Shown piece by piece: positions 48,107 to 59,818 of a DNA stretch of 64,000 nt (within the stretch, counting starts at the first letter, position 1; every line of letters starts with the position of its first letter). The stretch comes from Pseudovirgaria hyperparasitica (Eukaryota > Ascomycota > Dothideomycetes > Acrospermales > Acrospermaceae), in the NCBI RefSeq assembly GCF_010093815.1, contig NW_022985552.1:2003966-2067965 (forward strand), in the 5' to 3' direction. The notes under the pieces are model-generated. The model had not been told where the DNA came from, did not search any database, and was given only the letters and a program-made list of their open reading frames with translations. Made by a program: the position numbers and the translations under genes.

Positions 48107-49618
48107 CTGATGAAAGTTGACTGAACTTGAAATACAAAGCGTGTGAAAGACCCGGAGATTTGCTAATGACGGTTACGAGCAGAAAGAAAGTGGACCAAAC
48201 TTCAGTCCCAGTCATCACCCAATTCCCAAACGAGCAGTTTATAGCTTACTGAATATGTATGGGTTCATGGCTAGTCACAGACTCACCTCACATCACCTGG
48301 GTATGTGATTATGAGATCTGCCAGGGAACCTTGTTGGTGTATCTCTTTTTAGTTGGATGTTCATGCATGAAGCAAGATATATCTCGTCGTAGACACCTGC
48401 AGATGGCCCGCTAACATACAAATTCTAGCTTTTACGGTCGTATAACAGTATAGCACCTCTTCCAGCTTTGATCTGACGTGTGAACGCTGGTGCCCATGTA
48501 GCCTGTGGGGTGTGGTCCCTCATTGTGCGGTCTGGAGAGTGCTTCCTTTGTGTTTAACTACTTTGAATTGAGTCGTCACTTTCGCGGACCGTCTTCAATG
48601 ACGAGCTTACACATGCTCATGGTGGAGGAGCATCGCGCACCGCAAATAAAGCAGAAGAGCCAGTGGATATTGCCGTAGGAATTGTATGGTCGTGAACGCG
48701 GTATTTGCCAGTATCGTCTCTCAGGCCGCTGGGAAGTCCTCTCATCATTGCTAAGCGGTGCCAATATGCGAAGGCCGTTGTAGTCTGAAGGCGTTCGGAC
48801 ATGTGGAAAGGCAAAACCCATAGCACCATTGACATGTCGAGTAGTTACACTTCCGGAAGCTCGAAGAGGTGACTTTTCGTAACTAAATGATAAGAGAGAC
48901 TGAACGTGATCATGGTGGCACTTCCTAGTGTATATAGGGGCCGATTATGTGATGGCGGTAGGGACACCGTGAATGTTAGATGTTGGGCACTACCACACCC
49001 GCAGGCCGTGTACTTGCAGACGCTGTTCAGTACCAATCGTCTTTCTGGGTATCAGTGAGGGAACGGGAGCAAGGCCAGTAATGAGTAAGAGCATCCCGCT
49101 GACACAGATATTACCCTGAAAGCTACACACATCTATCACAAGCAACAAGTCTGGGTGATGACGGGTGATGATGAAGAGGTGGAACGCTTGTGTAGATATT
49201 CGGCATCTTCAAAGCTAATAACAGCGCTAACTCGCGCTGAATTCTAATGTGCCATTGCCAATCTCTTTGAGAGCTTAGCTTTCGAGATTTGATTACACGG
49301 TGAATCGGATGTTAATATGGAAGTTCCTGAGACCCATGTCATGCTTCTGCTGCGGAGTGAAGTTGAAGTCTGTTTCGTACCGTAGAAAGACACTCTAGGT
49401 ATACCGAGTGCCAAGTTTTGTTTCACTGTTGAACATATTCAGCAAACTCGCCAGGTGTTCCCCTATGTTTCTTTTTGGCCTTCGAGGCTTATGAGTTTTT
49501 CTTGAGGCTCATATGCATGTGGGTTATAGTTCGGAATTGAGCTTGCACTGATGCAAGAACATGTATCGCGGATAAGAAAATCGATCACAGGACACTTGCG
49601 GTTGTACCTCGGTGAATC
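48107..49618. other. 1.5 kb intergenic, no gene seen
   Basis: Upstream of the SNF2 gene, bounded on the right by an inverted-repeat element. Open frames of 60-81 codons only. Confidence 0.5.
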
Positions 49619-50111
49619 TGTCTATAAGTTTTTCAGCGCGACTCTTCGCACGTGTTACGTGCATAACATATATATATCCCTATATTCTTAAAACTTATAT
49701 GTTTTAATAACTCTAGAACTTAGAATATAGAAGATATTAAAAAGTCGAATATAATTATATCTATATCTTAAAATATATATTAAGTAATCTCTAAATCTTA
49801 ATAGAATTTAAAGGAAATTAAAATAATATCTAACTTAACTACTTTCTTCTTCTCTTCTCTATAGTATCTATTATTATAAATTCTTTCTATATTATTAATT
49901 TATTTACTCTTTTATTCTTCTCTTTTTTAAAACATAGAGTAAGACTTCTATATAGAAGTATATTTAGAAATAATTAAAAAAAAACTTTATAGTCTTGATT
50001 CTAGAGTTATTAATGAAGATATAGATTTTATGAAATAGGATTCTAGGTGGGAAAAAGCGTGTATTACGCACGTAACACGTACTAAGAGTCGCGCTTAAAA
50101 AGTTATAGACA
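49619..50111. mobile_element. 493 bp MITE-like element with ~50 bp terminal inverted repeats, RIP-mutated
   Basis: The left end (49619-49668) begins tgtctataagtttttcagcg and the right end, read in reverse complement from 50111, begins tgtctataactttttaagcg. The two align over about 50 bp (gcgcgactctt, acgtgttacgtgc shared). Each repeat contains a small internal palindrome (gcacgt-gtt-acgtgc, slightly altered on the right). The roughly 390 bp interior is strongly AT-rich without a frame. A TA next to both ends (tctata) would fit a Tc1/mariner-type target, but the exact boundary is uncertain. Best read as a non-autonomous DNA transposon. Confidence 0.75.
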
Positions 50112-50409
50112 AATCCGCAGTAGGTCTCGGAGTAAGTCCACTCCGGCATAATCGCGATGAGACTAGAGCCGGAACTCACTAACCAATGAATGCACAGTAA
50201 CACGGCGTCTCCAATTTGCGCCGATTAGTCCAAGCTATGAGCATTATCTCTTATACATTGCCTTGAAGCCAAGATTTGGAGGCCCAGTCCGTGTCTCCAT
50301 TGTTACTTTAGACCTTTTATATCTGTTGGTTTTTCATGTCACTTGGTGTGTATACAACTAAACCTTGCACTTTCACCGCCGCCACAGAAGTCGGTCAGCC
50401 GGCAGCGTC
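50112..50409 (+). promoter_or_regulatory. 5' flank of the Zn2Cys6 regulator
   Basis: 298 bp between the MITE-like element and the regulator start codon, so the transposon sits in or next to its promoter. Confidence 0.35.
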
Positions 50410-53207
50410 ATGTTGCGCAGGAACGGGAAACCAAGTTCTTGCGAGCCATGTCGACGCTCGAAGTTGAAGTACAACTTCCTTGACTTAAACCACTCGGCAG
50501 GCTGATCAAATGCCTATAGATGTGATAACACTCTACCAATCTGTTTGCGGTGTGAGAGGCGTAAAATCAAAGATAGCGTCCGTTAAGTCAAATGAGCCTG
50601 CCAGGTAGGAGATGTTTAGAGTAAGAGTAGAATTTGACTATGATACAGTGCTACTATCATCCTGCACCCCTCACTAAAGGAAAAAAACCTTCAGACAAAA
50701 GCCTGCGACAGCTTAAACCAAGGTACGTTTTATACAGTCTACCTGTGTATCTTCTCCCCCCCCCCCCCCCCCTAAAAAAATTGGGAAAAACTTTGTCAAC
50801 GTCTTTTCGTAAGGTCTCAGTAAATCTTACTACTTCTGTCTCCTCATCGCTTTTTTTGCTTGTACCTGCCTTCACACATTGCGCATCGTACTTGATGTCT
50901 AATGACCGTTCTGCTCTTGAAACCGTACCAAAGTCTATCTCTTATGCGTGGAACTGTCTTAGCATACCCAGACCATCATCACCAACTTGCCCGGCTGATT
51001 ATGGATCGTACTTGGCTCTTTCACCAGCCACTTCACAACGGATGCAGCTCTCCAGCTCCTGTAATTCAGCATACGGCTCCCCAGAATCAGTTTCTCTCAA
51101 GCCATTGAGCATTACAGACTGCATGCTTGGCGCCGACGTGATCCACCGCCTAGCCTGGTCGATCGATGTCATTGAACGTCTCTGTGTAGGATACTATAAC
51201 TATCCGATCACTTGTTGTGTTATCAAAAGATTGTTTCTTAATACTTTGAGTGCCGTTCGCAGGGACATCGAGGGCAATTGGAGGGGCAGGAGTCGACATG
51301 AAATTGCCTTGCTGATATCCGAGAACACGCGAACACCGCTCCATATTTCTGCCTCGACTTCTGCTTTGGAGGCCCACGAGTTGTGGACTGGTTCCAAATT
51401 ACGATGGGAGGCCATAGGTTTGTACTTGCCAATAAGCTTCCGCGGCATCATGGCCATACTAAGTTGGAGCAGGTCTGATTTTTGCTCTAGCCGGGGTGAC
51501 AGTTTATCTCCTGACACAAAAGGCAGTCATAGTGGCTCTTGAAAAGTGCAGGTTGCCCAAAAATCCTTCGTTTAAGGAATTCTCTGAGACAATGGCAACC
51601 GCGGGAAACCATTGCCAAACACTCTACCAGGAGTGCGGGACTCCTAATGACTTAAGTCTTTTGTTCAGCTACATGGACTCATTACATCTTGCCAATCTCC
51701 ATGGCGATGCAGGTAAGGCTTTCGCATGGAGCTGATCTGGCGTTGCTCACATTAATAGACCCACTTCTTTGGCGACGTATGGGTGATGTCTCGACCGAGA
51801 TTTTCACTCTCGGCTTTTACAATATCTCTGACGACCTTACATCTGTTCCATTTTGGTTGATTGAACAACGTAAACGTGTAATAGCGGCAGCATACAAGAG
51901 TGATAAAACTCTGAGCTCATTTCTTAACAGACCACCAAGAATACCGCGACATTTTTGCACTCCAACGCCGCCACTGGACCTCAGTGATGACGAAATCGTC
52001 CTCGAGGGACCAGCCCTGGGAGCGGCCGTGGCGAGCCTAGACGAGAACGGATGGAGCACAGACGACCGAGTCAAATCAACGTCGTGGGCGAGACTAAAGT
52101 TGATCCTGAGTCAGTCTAGAGAGGAATTGCTTGAGATTTCTTTCCAACAGACTGGTGAAGATCTATCCGATAGACTGAAGTGAGTAACGACGTGATCATC
52201 ATACCCCTATCTGTTTCGGAGCCCATACATGTTTCAATCATTTCTGGGCTGTAGTATGATCCTACAGCTGCCAAGCTGTTATCTCTGTGATACTAGATCT
52301 GGTAAAGTTCAAAGGCCCAACAGGTTTAGCATATTACATCCATTGTGGGTGATCACCATGATATTCTCTGCTGGCGCCTCTTTCACTTTTAATTGGGAGC
52401 TTCTCTACCACGTACAAATTTCTCTTCATGATATAGACACTAAAACATCAACAGAACCATAGCCGATGATTTACGCTCTACATGGGAGTCATTGCCAAAG
52501 AAGCTTAAAGAGCACGATAGCTCATCTCCGAGAAGCGTCGTATACTCCTATTCCACGTCCATCGACTATCGCCACTGCGTATTCGCCACCGAAAGACTGC
52601 AGTGCAGAACTGGAAACTCATCTCCCTCCTTACTACGTAGTTCTCGTGATTTGCTCAATGAGGTCTTGGCTTTTGCAAAGCATGGCTGTCTAGGAGACGA
52701 CTTGGAGGTAGAAATACTCCGGGACCTGCCATGGTTTGTACGTAGCACTGCATTCATGCCTTGTCATAAACTTAGAACTAACTGATCTAGCTATTATACT
52801 TTGGCCTCCCAGCCGCCGGCGTCCTTTGTGCAGAACTACGAGCGCACACACAGGAGGGAACCCCACTACCCTCCTTCATCTCCCGTACCGAGGTCATTCG
52901 GAATCTGTACGTTTTCGTTTCAACACTGGGCTGGTTCAACAGCCCGGAATACCGCTACACAGACCTTTGCACCGCAGCCAGTGAAAAACTCGGTGACGAG
53001 ATAGATGAAGTCATTAATGCTGCTCTATGTCCTGTCTCATCGCAGGCACACTCGGTAGCATTTGGCGACATAGAAGGAACGACCGCTCTTGGGAATAATG
53101 TGCTCAGGCAACATGAATCGCAACCTCTGGGCCCGGATGTCTCTTTTCTGGCATGGCTGGACAGCGTAGACTGGAACAATACCATGGCTATGATGCCTAC
53201 ATATTGA
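50410..53207 (+). CDS. Zn2Cys6 transcription factor with fungal-specific regulatory domain
   Basis: Proposed exons 50410-50468, 50520-50577, 50649-51417, 51473-51712, 51759-52179, 52455-52737 and 52791-53207 give 748 residues in one frame. The zinc cluster is split by two introns: SSCEPCRRSKLK|CDNTLPICLRCERRKIKDS|CYYHP, spacing C-x2-C-x6-C-x6-C-x2-C-x8-C. The middle homology region includes ADVIHRL, ISASTSALEAHELWTG, EAIG|LIFALAG, HGDA|DPLLWRRMGDVSTEIFTLGFY, RPPRIPRHF and PPLDLSDDE, then LRSTWESLP and DLPWF|LLYFGLPAAGVL. It should act as a nuclear DNA-binding regulator; targets unknown. Two weak spots: the stretch 50716-50900, with a run of 17 C at 50756-50772, may hide an intron, and the intron at 52180-52454 is 275 bp against 46-71 bp for the others. 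A reading frame through one zinc Cys only appears if intron 2 is spliced as given. Confidence 0.8.
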
Positions 53208-54162
53208 AAGTCATCTTCGAAGTCATCTTCGTAGGAAGGTCTCGCTTGAATCTACGTGAGGATTACCCGCTCATGCATGCGTACATGGCTCATTGACGAC
53301 TTCTCGCAAGCACGAGCTTACCGAGTGTGACATGTTATGGCTTCAAAAGTCGACCTGACGATCTAGTTGCCTGAGATGTAGCGGGTTAGGCCCGTGGTCT
53401 CTGGGTACAAAGCATGATATTTAATAAAGCCATAAGAGGTCCAGCATGTACACCTTCAGCCAATTTCGACTTCAACACTTTACCAGGAAGCTTGGCTTTT
53501 GATTGGGCTGGAGCATGAGTGCAGGCCATATAGCAGAGAGCCATTATCATTACGCCTGCCGAATCACCACCTACTAATGGTGGGATTTGAGACTATGTCT
53601 ATGACTTGGATAATTATATCCTGCTTCGAATGTACGGCCAATATGTTGCCAAGCTGTGAACTTCGTCAAACGGGCGTATCCAAAATAGCCAGCCACATCA
53701 TTAACCTCCCACACGCATCATTGCAATCTACTTGAGGCGCTAAATACCCGTATGATGCTCATTTTGAGAACAACGAACCTAAGCGCAAAACCTTAGCATC
53801 CAATGCGGTTTTATGCTAATAATGACGAGATTGAACGTAATCGCACGTGCCGCGCTTCCGTCACAGTCCAAGTCTAAACCATTCCGATAGCGTCTAACCG
53901 GAATACCTTTCCCTCTAGGTTTCCCATCAATTATTTTGGTGTCTATAAGATCAAGTCGTATGCGCCATAAAAAAATTTGGTTCAGGAGACGCGGTATGTA
54001 TGTGTACCACCATGTTAGTTCAGGTGAACCCAAAGCAAGGTCGATAATGTAGTGCTTCTGTCCTATCGATAACATCCATCTGGATCGCCAGGAGTGAACG
54101 TAGTATAATACCACTGGTAAGAAGTTGTAGACCGGGGTTGGATGCAACTAGCCTACCACGAT
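53208..54162. other. intergenic between convergent genes, no gene seen
   Basis: 955 bp. A 122-codon minus-strand frame (53779-54147) lacks an ATG at its start and lies in the 3' flank of the SKN1/KRE6 gene; no family resemblance. Confidence 0.5.
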
Positions 54163-56508
54163 CTACGTTTCGCAACCATCCATAAGTGTGTTCTTCGGCC
54201 ATTTGTAGCTAGTCTGACTCCAAAGCTGTATAAACATTAATACGAAGGTCATGCAAAGATAATATAGACTTACCGTCTTGTTGATATTGTTGTAGGCCTC
54301 TGGGTGATTCGCAATGTACTCTGTGGTCTCAAACCCAGGCGGATCGCAAGTCACACTTTGGCTCCCCTTTGGTTGGTACCACCGGACATAATCAACACGC
54401 ATGACTGCGGGGAACACAAGATGCTCCCAGTCAATGAAGGCCCAGTTAGTACTCATACCGAAGTTAAGGACCAAAGACATTGGCTCTTCAGCAACGATGC
54501 GCTGCCCGGAGTTTCCGTTTGGACGTACCGCATCAGCATTCATCTTGAAGGTGACGTCATCCCCGATATACCAAGCTATATACGAAGACTCTCCTGATCC
54601 TGGTACGTATTCGAAGGCATACTTCTGGTACTGTTTCCCATCATACCAGTTGTTGTTCAAATTACTTGTGGCGGATACGGCTTGCTGGAATGGACCCCCA
54701 GTCCATGTGTTTGGGAAACTAAGGCTGTAATCAGGGTATTCAAGGTAATCGTAGTCGGCGTAGTAGAAAATATCGAAAGGTGCTACCTGAAAGGACTGAG
54801 TCACGACCCCAAGGCCTCGGCCATTGGTGCTACCCTCTAAAATGTCGATTTCGGGAGCACCTCGACCAGTCCCAGGCGTAGGATGGTCTTCTCCTTTGCA
54901 TGTACATGAGTTCAAGCGCTGGCCAGGAAGGCGCGAGGTTCCATCGGCCATAGACTGATTTGGGGTGATACCCGCGTCACAATCGTTGTATGTATAGGGC
55001 CACAGACCGTCAGTCGTGGCCATATACCCAGGTCGCCCAAGGTTACCCATGGCCCACGCACCTGGCCAATATCCCATGACTCCGCCCGGGCCTGGAAGTG
55101 AAATGGAGACTTCAAAAACACCACCCTTAAAGCAGAGCTGATTCCATGTGTTAAGCATTCCAGAACGCAAATTAAGGCCGTGATTCGGAAACTGGTCCAT
55201 CTGCAGCTCGAGTGTACCATCCCACGTGGTCGCCGCGTCCGGATCGTACCATTCCAGATCCATTGTTGCTCCGTACCAGAAATCTGGTGCGAAGAAATAA
55301 GGATCATCTCCAGGATAGAAGGTACGATTCGGTTCGTTGAACTCATCACTGAACACAAGGATAAGCTCGTCTCCGTTAATATCTGTGCGGGTTTTGGCAT
55401 CTTCTGGGGTATCCGGATCGATGAGTGTGCGGCGCACATTGCTTAATATAGGGTAGGTTTTGTTGTTAACTATCGCCCAGGGTTCGGGTTTTGGATACTC
55501 CTCGCCGCGATAAGTACTACCCCATGACCATATTCCCCTGTAACTTAAAGCAGGCATGGCAACAAAGACGAACAAGAGACCCGTCAGCATCATAGCTAAG
55601 CCTACGGTTGATGCGATGTTCTCGCGGCTGAGATGGTCGCGCCAGCTCGGCTTTAGTCTAATATCGTCATCGGCCATGGGCATGTGCATGTCATCGTCGT
55701 CTTCCTTTTCGTCATTGAACAAAGGAAACTTGTAACCGCCGTTATCACTAAAGGGCGCAGCAAGACGATCATCCATCCACGGCGAGAACGACTTCTCATT
55801 GTAGAAATCCGTGGATACAAGCTTCGAGGTAGAACTCGCAGCGAGAATTCCAAGACCAGGGGTAACAAGCGGAGTACTAGAAAGAGACAGGCTGCCAGTC
55901 GACCGAGCGGCGAGAGGCGTAGATGCTCCCCCGAGCGAGACCCAGGAGCTTCTTCTGCTATCAGAAAATGGATTGAAATAGCGAGTGTAGTCAGAACCTA
56001 AATCTCTCACACTCATCGGTGGAGTCGCTTTCAGATAGGGTGACTGTTCCTGGATCGGACCTATACCCGGTCTCCGACTTAAGGGCCTTTCGTGGTGGCC
56101 TCGTCGAGACGGTGGAAGACTGAGCTGGGCGGCTTGTGACTTTGAAATATTTATATAATCGGCAGAACTGCCATCATCGCTACTCCGACTTTCACTGCTA
56201 CTTCGTACACTATTTCCAGACTCGGTAGGGCATGGATTATATGCGAACGAATTGATCGGGGGTATAGATTCGGAAGATGAGGGAGAGGAATGTTGATGAT
56301 CGTGAGGCGCAAGACTGGTCGAACTTGCGCTTGGAGATGTGGAAGCTGACAGGTGGGGCCGCTGTAGTTCACTCCTGAGACGCGATGAGGCTACTTCAGC
56401 GTTCAGACTACTTGCGGATCGGCCGGATTGAGAATTTAGTCTGTCAGTCGATCGCATGTCTGCATCACTGTCCAATCGCGGAGCTGGGGGTCGCTGAAGA
56501 GGAGACAT
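54163..56508 (-). CDS. SKN1: KRE6/SKN1-family beta-1,6-glucan synthesis protein (GH16)
   Basis: 765 residues from exons 56508-54274 and 54225-54163 (intron 48 bp), a type II membrane glycoprotein of the secretory pathway needed for cell-wall beta-1,6-glucan. The first 300 residues are a Ser/Pro-rich cytosolic tail. One membrane anchor, STVGLAMMLTGLLFVFVAMPAL, lies near 305-325. The lumenal GH16-type domain has LVFSDEFNEPNRTFYPGDDPYFFAPDFWYG, GYWPGAWAMGNLG and the catalytic-type motif GAPEIDILEGS near 550 (ExDxxE). Potential N-glycosylation sites include NRT and NQS. The last exon encodes LWSQTSYKWPKNTLMDGCET, the conserved family ending. The start MSPLQRPPAPRLD is the first ATG of the frame. 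Confidence 0.93.
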   Translation of the reverse strand: MSPLQRPPAPRLDSDADMRSTDRLNSQSGRSASSLNAEVASSRLRSELQRPHLSASTSPSASSTSLAPHDHQHSSPSSSESIPPINSFAYNPCPTESGNSVRSSSESRSSDDGSSADYINISKSQAAQLSLPPSRRGHHERPLSRRPGIGPIQEQSPYLKATPPMSVRDLGSDYTRYFNPFSDSRRSSWVSLGGASTPLAARSTGSLSLSSTPLVTPGLGILAASSTSKLVSTDFYNEKSFSPWMDDRLAAPFSDNGGYKFPLFNDEKEDDDDMHMPMADDDIRLKPSWRDHLSRENIASTVGLAMMLTGLLFVFVAMPALSYRGIWSWGSTYRGEEYPKPEPWAIVNNKTYPILSNVRRTLIDPDTPEDAKTRTDINGDELILVFSDEFNEPNRTFYPGDDPYFFAPDFWYGATMDLEWYDPDAATTWDGTLELQMDQFPNHGLNLRSGMLNTWNQLCFKGGVFEVSISLPGPGGVMGYWPGAWAMGNLGRPGYMATTDGLWPYTYNDCDAGITPNQSMADGTSRLPGQRLNSCTCKGEDHPTPGTGRGAPEIDILEGSTNGRGLGVVTQSFQVAPFDIFYYADYDYLEYPDYSLSFPNTWTGGPFQQAVSATSNLNNNWYDGKQYQKYAFEYVPGSGESSYIAWYIGDDVTFKMNADAVRPNGNSGQRIVAEEPMSLVLNFGMSTNWAFIDWEHLVFPAVMRVDYVRWYQPKGSQSVTCDPPGFETTEYIANHPEAYNNINKTVSLYYLCMTFVLMFIQLWSQTSYKWPKNTLMDGCET

Positions 56509-59000
56509 ATTGTTGAAATATACGGAAAAAAATTTACGACCGGCTTTGAGGTCGCGTTGCGCGAAAATGGGTCGACGTAGTGGAGAAGGGCGAAGTTATG
56601 TATCCGGGCAGTTTCGAGGAGTCGACGGTAAGAAGGGGCGATCTCAGCTGGGTAGGACAACGATGGACAGCTGACGCGTCGAGGGTGGCGGCAGGCGAGT
56701 GGAAAAGTAGCGACAGTGGTCTGAGATGGTTGGGATGGAGTAGGAGATATGTACGCCGATGAGGAAGATTGATGAATTGTAAAGCATGTGTAGGAGCGAA
56801 AGACACTGGCATAGTCGAGAGATAACAAAGAACAGAACGAACGGCACTGATCAGGACACGATCATGGATGAGCGAGGTGGGTGTGGAGGGAGGAGAAGTG
56901 GAGGGTGGAGGGTGGAGGTGGAGAAGGCTATGATGATGAAAGAGAACTGCCACCACAATTAATTAATTATTAGGTAGCTATCTTTTCTCCCCTGCGTGAG
57001 ATGCCGGTGCCGTCGACTCTCATAGGCTACTAGGCCCAACTCAGACTAACGGGCTATCGGCAATACCTGGTCTGTCTTAGCCAGGGAAGGTACGATGGAG
57101 CATGGAACCTAGGTAGCGGTATAAATCGGTCTGAGTAACACCAATTACTTATATCAGGATAGAAGCCATATCATGAAGACTTGAAAAGTGATACAAGCAA
57201 GCCATTACGATTGGTGTAATCAGCAGATATTAGATGATATAAGCAATTTGGAGTTTTGATGTTCTCCGCACGGACCTCGACTTCTTCTTATCGACCTCCA
57301 TTCCTGGAAAGGCGCATCCTGTAGCGCCGTAACAATGTCAACGGTATCGCGGCAAGAAAACGGAAATCGGAAATCGGGAGCCCAGTGCGACCACCCACGC
57401 CACCGCAGCGCTCACCTCACCATCGCAATGATATATATAGGACGCTACTTCAATACATCGTATAGCTCGTTCTCTCCTTCGCAACAGCACGGCTTCTAGG
57501 GTCGTCTATGGTCTGTTTGAGCAGAAGGCCTCTGACTAAAAAAATTGAGCCTAAAGTCGGACGAGAGCGTGGAGAGACTAACGAATCGGGCGGAAGAGCG
57601 GGCAGCATAAACGGCAGACTGGAGTGAGAGCGCAAGAAACTTCGATCGCTCTGTGATAGATTGTATGAATACGATATATAGTCTTCAATATAGATAGATT
57701 ACGTCGGTCGACTTTTCAGCTAGCTACCTATTCCCAGGTAGAACCATCCCCAATGGGCAAAAAATCAATATATCGCCCGTAATGGGCGGCTAGAGTGGAC
57801 CCTCACAATCGTCCACACTAGGAATCACTGTTCAGTCCTGATACCCAAGATAAGTTAACACTTCATCAGGTCAACTGTTATTATCTATTAATTATCATAA
57901 TGTCCCTCTCGCTTCTTTCCATCAAATCCTTTCCATCTCTCTCTACGTCTTTAGCTTATACACTCCTATACCTCTATTATACACGTCGACTAATAACACA
58001 TCATTCATTATCGAATGATTGATATTCGTCTCGTTTGAGCTCCAGCTCGAGCTCTGTATCTTCTTACTCACTCTCTCCGACCTAGCGCACATTCATATAT
58101 GCACCGTGACGGTCCTAATCTTTAGTCATCAAAAAAGCTCGCTACCTGCTCCTAGGGAAGCCTTACGAGGGTCTAATGCTAATAGGCGGTGTGGCAAGCA
58201 TTCTTGCTCACCAGACATAGATGCACGCGTCCATCTCCTGACATCTTCTTGATATCCTGCGGGGCCCACTATGTACGTAGTAAAAACAATACTGCGGGTG
58301 TCGCGGGCGGCGTGTGTTGCGCTATAGTGTGGTTCTACCCGGCGTCAAGGATGGAAATTTACTACCTAAGACACACTCAAAATACTCCAACTGGAAGGTA
58401 CGTACATAGAATACATCAAGACCCATCAAGCCAGTCCCAACATCACCATCGCCCATACTGTACTAAGTCAATGAATCAACTGTAGTCTGTTCGTCTGGGC
58501 CAGTGTGAGCATAGATTATGACGTATCAACGTTTTGAGGTGGATCTTGGTGATTTTATCGCTGCATCTGTTCTCGTTTTCGTCTTCCCAGCAATCTGATT
58601 CATGCCTTGTTCCAGTTCAGGCAGGGGTCGTATGAACAAACGAAACAAAATAAAACTTAGGCAAATGCCGTACCCACTAAGCCAATTTGCCTGATGGATC
58701 AGATCATTGTCAAGCCCAACAAAGTGCGGGAAGGAGTTGACTATCTCACGTGATTAGTTCCACCTCTGGCCCAACGTCACAAGTTTCGTCACAAGTTTCA
58801 TCAAAGGTCGAGAACGCGGCGGGTGCTTGATATACCCAGGCGTAGCGCCAAATTTCTTTACCTCAAACACATTAGCATTGCCATATATACTCCAATATGT
58901 AAGTAAACCCGGTGATATGACCATCGTCCAGCGAAATGACTTGCAGTAACAACAGTTTCGCTGCTTGCTCTGAAGGTCTCATCAGGCAGTCGATGCATCA
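56509..59000. other. 2.5 kb gene-less region upstream of SKN1
   Basis: It contains the SKN1 promoter and leader (pyrimidine-rich on the minus strand near 56570-56950) and the 3' flank of the thiamine pyrophosphokinase gene. No coding region, tRNA or transposon was recognised; the longest frames are under 140 codons and overlap on alternative frames. Confidence 0.5.
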
Positions 59001-59818
59001 TCAACGCATCATTCCATCGCGTCGTTCTATGGTGAAAAGCACGCAGGCGTCACTATCAACAGTAATTGAGTCTTCAACAACATGATTGCTCGTGCTAACT
59101 TGACCGCCCATGGAAGTCTCCCATCCAGTGACATTCCATTCCAGGCCCCGCGTGGAGATCTTAGCTGGACCATATAATGGGAGAATACCCACGTTTGGAG
59201 TGAAACAGATATGGTTTTGCGGCAGCAGAATCCTGTTAACTCCAGCTTTCAGGATAAAGGATATGCTAATGTCCGAGAATAGCCATATACGAAGCTCCGG
59301 GGTTCGCATGGCTTCTCGCATCATCTCATGCAACAATCCTATTGCATGATCCAGTCTTCCAGATAGTGAGCCCAGTAGGATGACCTCTTCTGTAGGACTT
59401 TGCCATGGCGACGAAAGGGCAAATCTCATACACTTGGCCAAGTCTGTGCTGTACTGATCTGCGTCTTCATGGATCTGCACGCCTTTCGTTGCGTAGAACT
59501 GTCGAACATCCTGTCGAAGAGAATCCAGATCCCCTACAATGGCAGTGGGTAACTATGCATTCGATTAATGCACGCGCTACGGAGAACGGGTCCATTTTGA
59601 CGTACAAAGTCGGAGCGACGCCCCTGACATGCGCCTTCGAATAGATCGTGCAGGCGATTTGCCCCACCGTCAGCGCAAATCCAGGTTGATGCGTGTGTCC
59701 AGATCGCTTCAAAGGTATCGCGCTGCTGGAGGGGCTGATTCAGAATGACGAGGCATCGATTTTCGATCTTGGAGTCTACAGATACCGGTTCGAGCAGTAC
59801 GCCGGGTGTGTGGTCCAT
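59001..59818 (-). CDS. THI80: Thiamine pyrophosphokinase
   Basis: 254 residues from exons 59818-59606 and 59552-59001; one 53 bp intron. It converts thiamine and ATP to thiamine diphosphate in the cytosol. Family blocks in order: WICADGGANRLHDLF, DFLPTAIVGDLDSLRQDV (completed across the intron), DADQYSTDLAKCMRFAL, ILLGSLSGRLDHAIGLLHEM (the GxxxGRxDH motif), then ILPLYGPAKISTRGLEWNVTGWETSMGGQVSTSNHVVED, the C-terminal thiamine-binding sheet with the SxSN motif. The start MDHTPGVLLEPV is the first ATG of the frame. The acceptor at gcatag was chosen because it restores LPTAIVGDLDS; the later tgtag acceptor would delete it. Confidence 0.92.

Noticed and set aside
50410-50648. Zinc-cluster regulator as a pseudogene because of a stop after IKDSVR
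   Set aside because: Splicing gtccgt...atacag restores the sixth Cys and a continuous frame, so the stop is intronic.
53779-54147. 122-codon minus-strand frame downstream of SKN1
   Set aside because: No ATG at its start, no family resemblance, and it sits where the SKN1 3' UTR should be.
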